This document shows positions 6,136-8,543 of a stretch of 8,543 nt of DNA, piece after piece (the first letter of the stretch is position 1; every line of letters starts with the position of its first letter). Under the pieces are notes generated by a model, which saw nothing but the letters and a program-made list of their open reading frames with translations, ran no database searches and was not told the DNA's origin. The position numbers were made by a program, and so were the translations under genes. The stretch spans positions 1 through 8,543 of the forward strand of contig JACMLI010000220.1 in assembly GCA_014379705.1 (NCBI GenBank), read 5' to 3'. Source of the DNA: Gemmatimonadaceae bacterium (lineage in GTDB: Bacteria > Gemmatimonadota > Gemmatimonadetes > Gemmatimonadales > Gemmatimonadaceae).

Positions 6136-6854
6136 GCGTTGCCCCGCTCCTCGAACGGCGTCGATGTTGACCCTGCGATCACGATGTCCCAGCGCCAACC
6201 CAGCGCCCACTGCGACTCGGTGACGTCGTGCGCATAGGCCGCGACGAGTCGCGCCCGCGCGGCCTCGGGCACCGCGTTGTAGATGGGGTCCAGCGACAAC
6301 ATGGGATCGTCGGCGAAGTACATCTGCGTGATCATTCTTTCGCTCCACATTCGCCCCAGCACAGAGAAATGCACGTGCGCCGGTCGCCATGCGTTCTCGT
6401 GATTTTTCCAGGGATAGGCGCCAGGCCGCACCGTGAGGAACCGGTACGCGCCATTGGCATCCGTGCGACACCGCCCCAGCCCGAGAAAGTTTGGATCCAA
6501 CGGGCCGGGCCATTGGTCGTTCTTGTGGATGTATCGACCCGCCGCATTCGCCTGCCAGACCTCGACGAGTGCATCCGGCACGGGCCTTCCGTCGGCGTCG
6601 AGCAGCCGACCGGTCAGGATGATCCGCTGACCAAGGGCTTCCCCTCCCATACCCGCATTCCGAGTGAGGTCGGCGTCGATCGGCTGGACGGGGAACCATG
6701 CCGCGCCCGGACCCTGGCGATCAACGATCGAAAGTGGGACCTCCACCATCGGCAGGAGCGGGGCACGGAGGATCGTCGCCCGATAGGCATCGTAGAGGTA
6801 GGGTGGGAACACCGCCGCATCCCCACGCACGATCTCGCCGATGGTCGTGGTCAC
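6132..6854 (-). CDS. pcaH: Protocatechuate 3,4-dioxygenase beta subunit PcaH
   Basis: The iron-bearing subunit that cleaves protocatechuate to 3-carboxy-cis,cis-muconate with oxygen. It has 240 residues, normal for PcaH. The ferric ligands are all visible: Tyr108 in AGRYIHKND, Tyr147 in GAYPWKNH, and His160 and His162 in RPAHVHFS. Arg157 of the active site is in the same segment. These numbers coincide with the well-studied Pseudomonas enzyme, as I recall its numbering. VEVWQANAAGRY (97-108) and the C-terminal WRWDIVIAG (220-228) complete the intradiol dioxygenase fold. The start is GTG 6854, overlapping the pcaC stop as GTGA, with AGGGG 7 nt upstream. Cytoplasmic; forms an alpha-beta multimer with PcaG encoded next. 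Confidence 0.95.
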   Translation of the reverse strand: MTTTIGEIVRGDAAVFPPYLYDAYRATILRAPLLPMVEVPLSIVDRQGPGAAWFPVQPIDADLTRNAGMGGEALGQRIILTGRLLDADGRPVPDALVEVWQANAAGRYIHKNDQWPGPLDPNFLGLGRCRTDANGAYRFLTVRPGAYPWKNHENAWRPAHVHFSVLGRMWSERMITQMYFADDPMLSLDPIYNAVPEAARARLVAAYAHDVTESQWALGWRWDIVIAGSTSTPFEERGNA

Positions 6855-7255
6855 GGCGCAGCCCCTGGCGGCGAACCGTCGACGCCAGCGAAACGTGCCT
6901 TCGCCAGCGCCATCGCGCTGTTGGCCGCGGGCACGCCCGCATAAACGGCGACGTGCATCAAGGCTTCGCGCACCTCCTCGGGGGTGGCGCCCGTGTTCTG
7001 GCTGGCCCGCAAATGCAGCTCGAGCTCCTCCTTGCGCCCAAGCGCCGCGAGGATGGCAATCGTCACGAGACTGCGCGTCCGTCGGTCGAGGTCGGGCCCC
7101 GACCAGAGCGTGCCCCAGGCGACTTCGGTGATGAACTGCTGGAAGGGGGCGTCGAACTCCGTTTGTTGTGCGAGGGCGCGATCCACGTGCGCATCGCCGA
7201 GGACGTCGCGCCTGACCTTCGAGCCCTCCTCGTAGCGAACCGACTCGTCAGGCAT
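6851..7255 (-). CDS. pcaC: 4-carboxymuconolactone decarboxylase PcaC
   Basis: This decarboxylates 4-carboxymuconolactone to 3-oxoadipate enol-lactone, the substrate of PcaD. It has 134 residues, the usual length of stand-alone PcaC, and is not fused to PcaD as in PcaL proteins. Motifs are RRDVLGDAHVDRA (15-27), DRRTRSLVTIAIL (57-69), ELELHLRASQNTGAT (77-91; His81 is the likely functional histidine of the CMD fold) and EEVREALMHVAVYAGVPAA (93-111). The ATG at 7255 is favoured: it overlaps the pobA stop by 8 bp, GGGG lies 7 nt upstream, and the protein then begins like known PcaC. The frame is open to 7357, but the extra part is a pobA shadow. It lies before the dioxygenase genes in the operon although it acts after them. 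Confidence 0.93.
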   Translation of the reverse strand: MPDESVRYEEGSKVRRDVLGDAHVDRALAQQTEFDAPFQQFITEVAWGTLWSGPDLDRRTRSLVTIAILAALGRKEELELHLRASQNTGATPEEVREALMHVAVYAGVPAANSAMALAKARFAGVDGSPPGAAP

Positions 7256-8432
7256 GCTCGAACCCCACGTAGTTCTCGGCAAAGCTGGTCGCCGCCGCCG
7301 AGGATCGGCACAGGTATCGCATCTGCGCGAGTTGCAGCTTCGCGCCAAACGGGTCATCGCTTGGGAGTCGGTGCAGCATCGACGTCATCCACCAGGAAAA
7401 GTGCTCGGCGCGCCACACCCGACGGAGGCACGTGGCAGAGTATTGCTCCAGTTCGCGCTGGTCACCAGTGCGGTACCACGACGTCATTGCCGAGCCGAGG
7501 ACCCGGACGTCATGGAGGGCAAGGTTCATCCCCTTGGCCCCCGTGGGCGGCACGATATGGGCCGCGTCGCCGGCGAGGTACATGCGTCCGCAGGACATGG
7601 GCTCGGTCACGTGGCTGCGTATGCGCGCTATGCCTTTCTCCAGGATCGGCCCCTCCAGCAACTGCCATCCGTCCGACATGGCGAGCCGCGCCTGCAATTC
7701 TGCCCAGATTCTCTCGTCGGGCCATGCCTCAATGGAGTCCTCGGCGGGGCACTGGACGTACAATCGCGTGATCGTGGGCGAACGCATGCTGTGGAGCGCG
7801 AAGCCGCGCTCGTGCCACGCGTAGACCAGTTCGTCGAGTGACGGTGGCACCGACGCGAGGATGCCGAGCCAGCTGAACGGATAGCTCCGTTCGAACGTCG
7901 TGAAGTGCCCGGCTGGTGCAGAGGGCAGGCTGACGCCATGAGATCCGTCGCACCCCGCGATGAAGTCGCAGGTGATCTCATGGGGCTCGTCCGCATCGCG
8001 AACGGTGACCCGCGGACGCTCGCTCGCGAGGTCGTGCAGCTGAACGTCTCTGACCTCGAATCGAAGCGGACCTCCCTGGGCGAGCCGGGCGGCGATCAGG
8101 TCCTTCACGATCTCGTGCTGCCCGTAGACGGTGATCGACTTGCCTCCCGTCAGACCCGACAGGTCGATGCGATGCCGCTCCCCCTCGAACTGCAGGTGGA
8201 CGCCATGGTGCACGAGCTTCTCGCGATCCATGCGCTCTCCCACGCCGAGCTCGCGCAGCAGGTCGGCAGAGCCCTGTTCGAGAACGCCCGCCCGAAGGCG
8301 TCGCTCCACATATGCGCGATCCCGCTCCTCCAGGATGATCGACTCGATGCCGTTGCGATGCAGGATCTGCCCGAGTACGAGCCCGGCGGGGCCTGCTCCG
8401 ATGATTGCCACCTGCGTGCGCACCGTCTTCAT
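7248..8432 (-). CDS. pobA: 4-hydroxybenzoate 3-monooxygenase PobA
   Basis: An FAD- and NAD(P)H-dependent hydroxylase that turns 4-hydroxybenzoate into protocatechuate, feeding the pca enzymes encoded downstream. It has 394 residues, the normal length. The FAD-binding motifs are GAGPAG (12-17), ERRLRAGVLEQG (43-54), CDGSHGVSL (161-169) and YLAGDAAHIVPPTGAKGMNLA (285-305). Substrate-site residues align with the Pseudomonas enzyme with a shift of three: Tyr204 (known Tyr201), Ser215 and Arg217 in HSMRS (Ser212 and Arg214), Arg223 (Arg220), Pro296 (Pro293) and Tyr388 in ENYVG (Tyr385). This full set separates it from generic aromatic-ring hydroxylases. The C-terminus stops six residues after Tyr388. 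The ATG at 8432 overlaps the upstream stop as ATGA. NADH or NADPH preference cannot be decided by eye. Confidence 0.95.
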   Translation of the reverse strand: MKTVRTQVAIIGAGPAGLVLGQILHRNGIESIILEERDRAYVERRLRAGVLEQGSADLLRELGVGERMDREKLVHHGVHLQFEGERHRIDLSGLTGGKSITVYGQHEIVKDLIAARLAQGGPLRFEVRDVQLHDLASERPRVTVRDADEPHEITCDFIAGCDGSHGVSLPSAPAGHFTTFERSYPFSWLGILASVPPSLDELVYAWHERGFALHSMRSPTITRLYVQCPAEDSIEAWPDERIWAELQARLAMSDGWQLLEGPILEKGIARIRSHVTEPMSCGRMYLAGDAAHIVPPTGAKGMNLALHDVRVLGSAMTSWYRTGDQRELEQYSATCLRRVWRAEHFSWWMTSMLHRLPSDDPFGAKLQLAQMRYLCRSSAAATSFAENYVGFEHA

Positions 8433-8543
8433 GTCTCGGCGAGTGGAGGCCGGCGCAGCAGCACGACAGCGGCGATGCCGGCGACGGCGACAACGGGCAA
8501 CATGGCCGTGACCACCGCGGCCGCAGCGGCACCCGCGCCGAGC
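8429..8543 (-). CDS. C-terminal end of a membrane protein, probably an MFS transporter (partial)
   Basis: A 37-residue frame runs from the window edge to TGA 8431-8429. The stop overlaps the pobA start as ATGA. The peptide is LGAGAAAAAVVTAM followed by LPVVAVAGIAAVVLL and a basic, proline-containing tail RRPPLAET. This is one long Ala/Val/Leu transmembrane helix with a positive cytoplasmic end, typical of the last helix of major-facilitator permeases. Codon choice is GC-rich at third positions, like its neighbours. Upstream of pobA an aromatic-acid uptake permease (PcaK/BenK type) would be expected, but the sequence shown does not prove family or substrate. The start lies outside the window. 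Confidence 0.6.
   Translation of the reverse strand, partial: LGAGAAAAAVVTAMLPVVAVAGIAAVVLLRRPPLAET

Noticed and set aside
5623..6699. 358-residue frame that would make a longer PcaG
   Set aside because: The extra 188 residues overlap pcaH out of frame and have no protein-like character. GTG 6135 with a GTGA overlap is the better start.
1..8543. tRNA, rRNA, riboswitch or insertion sequence
   Set aside because: I saw no cloverleaf, ribosomal core sequence, transposase motif or IS-like terminal repeats in the short intergenic gaps.

Overview
All supported genes lie on the minus strand, so the window reads from right to left. The DNA is GC-rich. The protocatechuate genes, the DedA protein and a secreted 6-bladed beta-propeller protein suggest a heterotrophic, probably soil or wastewater, Gram-negative bacterium. 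The propeller type and the intergenic heptamer repeats are reminiscent of Gemmatimonadota. That placement is an inference from gene style and not from a phylogenetic marker.

Region 1 (8543 to 3520) is a compact operon for 4-hydroxybenzoate and protocatechuate breakdown, the upper beta-ketoadipate pathway. It reads: C-terminal end of a membrane protein (probably a transporter, cut by the window edge), pobA, pcaC, pcaH, pcaG, pcaB, pcaD. Adjacent genes overlap by 4 to about 30 bases, and several joints are ATGA or GTGA, which indicates translational coupling. PobA makes protocatechuate. PcaHG opens the ring to 3-carboxy-cis,cis-muconate. PcaB cycloisomerises it, PcaC decarboxylates the lactone, and PcaD hydrolyses the enol-lactone to 3-oxoadipate. 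The later steps (CoA transferase, thiolase) and the regulator are not in the window.

Region 2 (3519 to 3312) has no gene. It holds a 7-bp-period repeat (GTGAATG / ATTCACT) arranged as an inverted repeat. A perfect 13-bp copy of one arm recurs at 626-638. At both sites the repeat supplies the stop codon of the gene that ends there (pcaD and the DedA gene).

Region 3 (3311 to 635) is a second operon: a HETGH zinc-metallopeptidase-like protein, a D-Ala-D-Ala-ligase-like ATP-grasp protein 7 bp downstream, and a DedA/VTT membrane protein 24 bp further on. A peptidase paired with a peptide-type ligase is the least understood and most interesting unit here. Its substrate cannot be read from the sequence.

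Region 4 (634 to 1) holds a short intergenic stretch with a strong GC hairpin, then the 5' part of a secreted 6-bladed beta-propeller protein. That gene carries an apparent one-base frameshift near position 95. The correct reading continues in another frame to the window edge.
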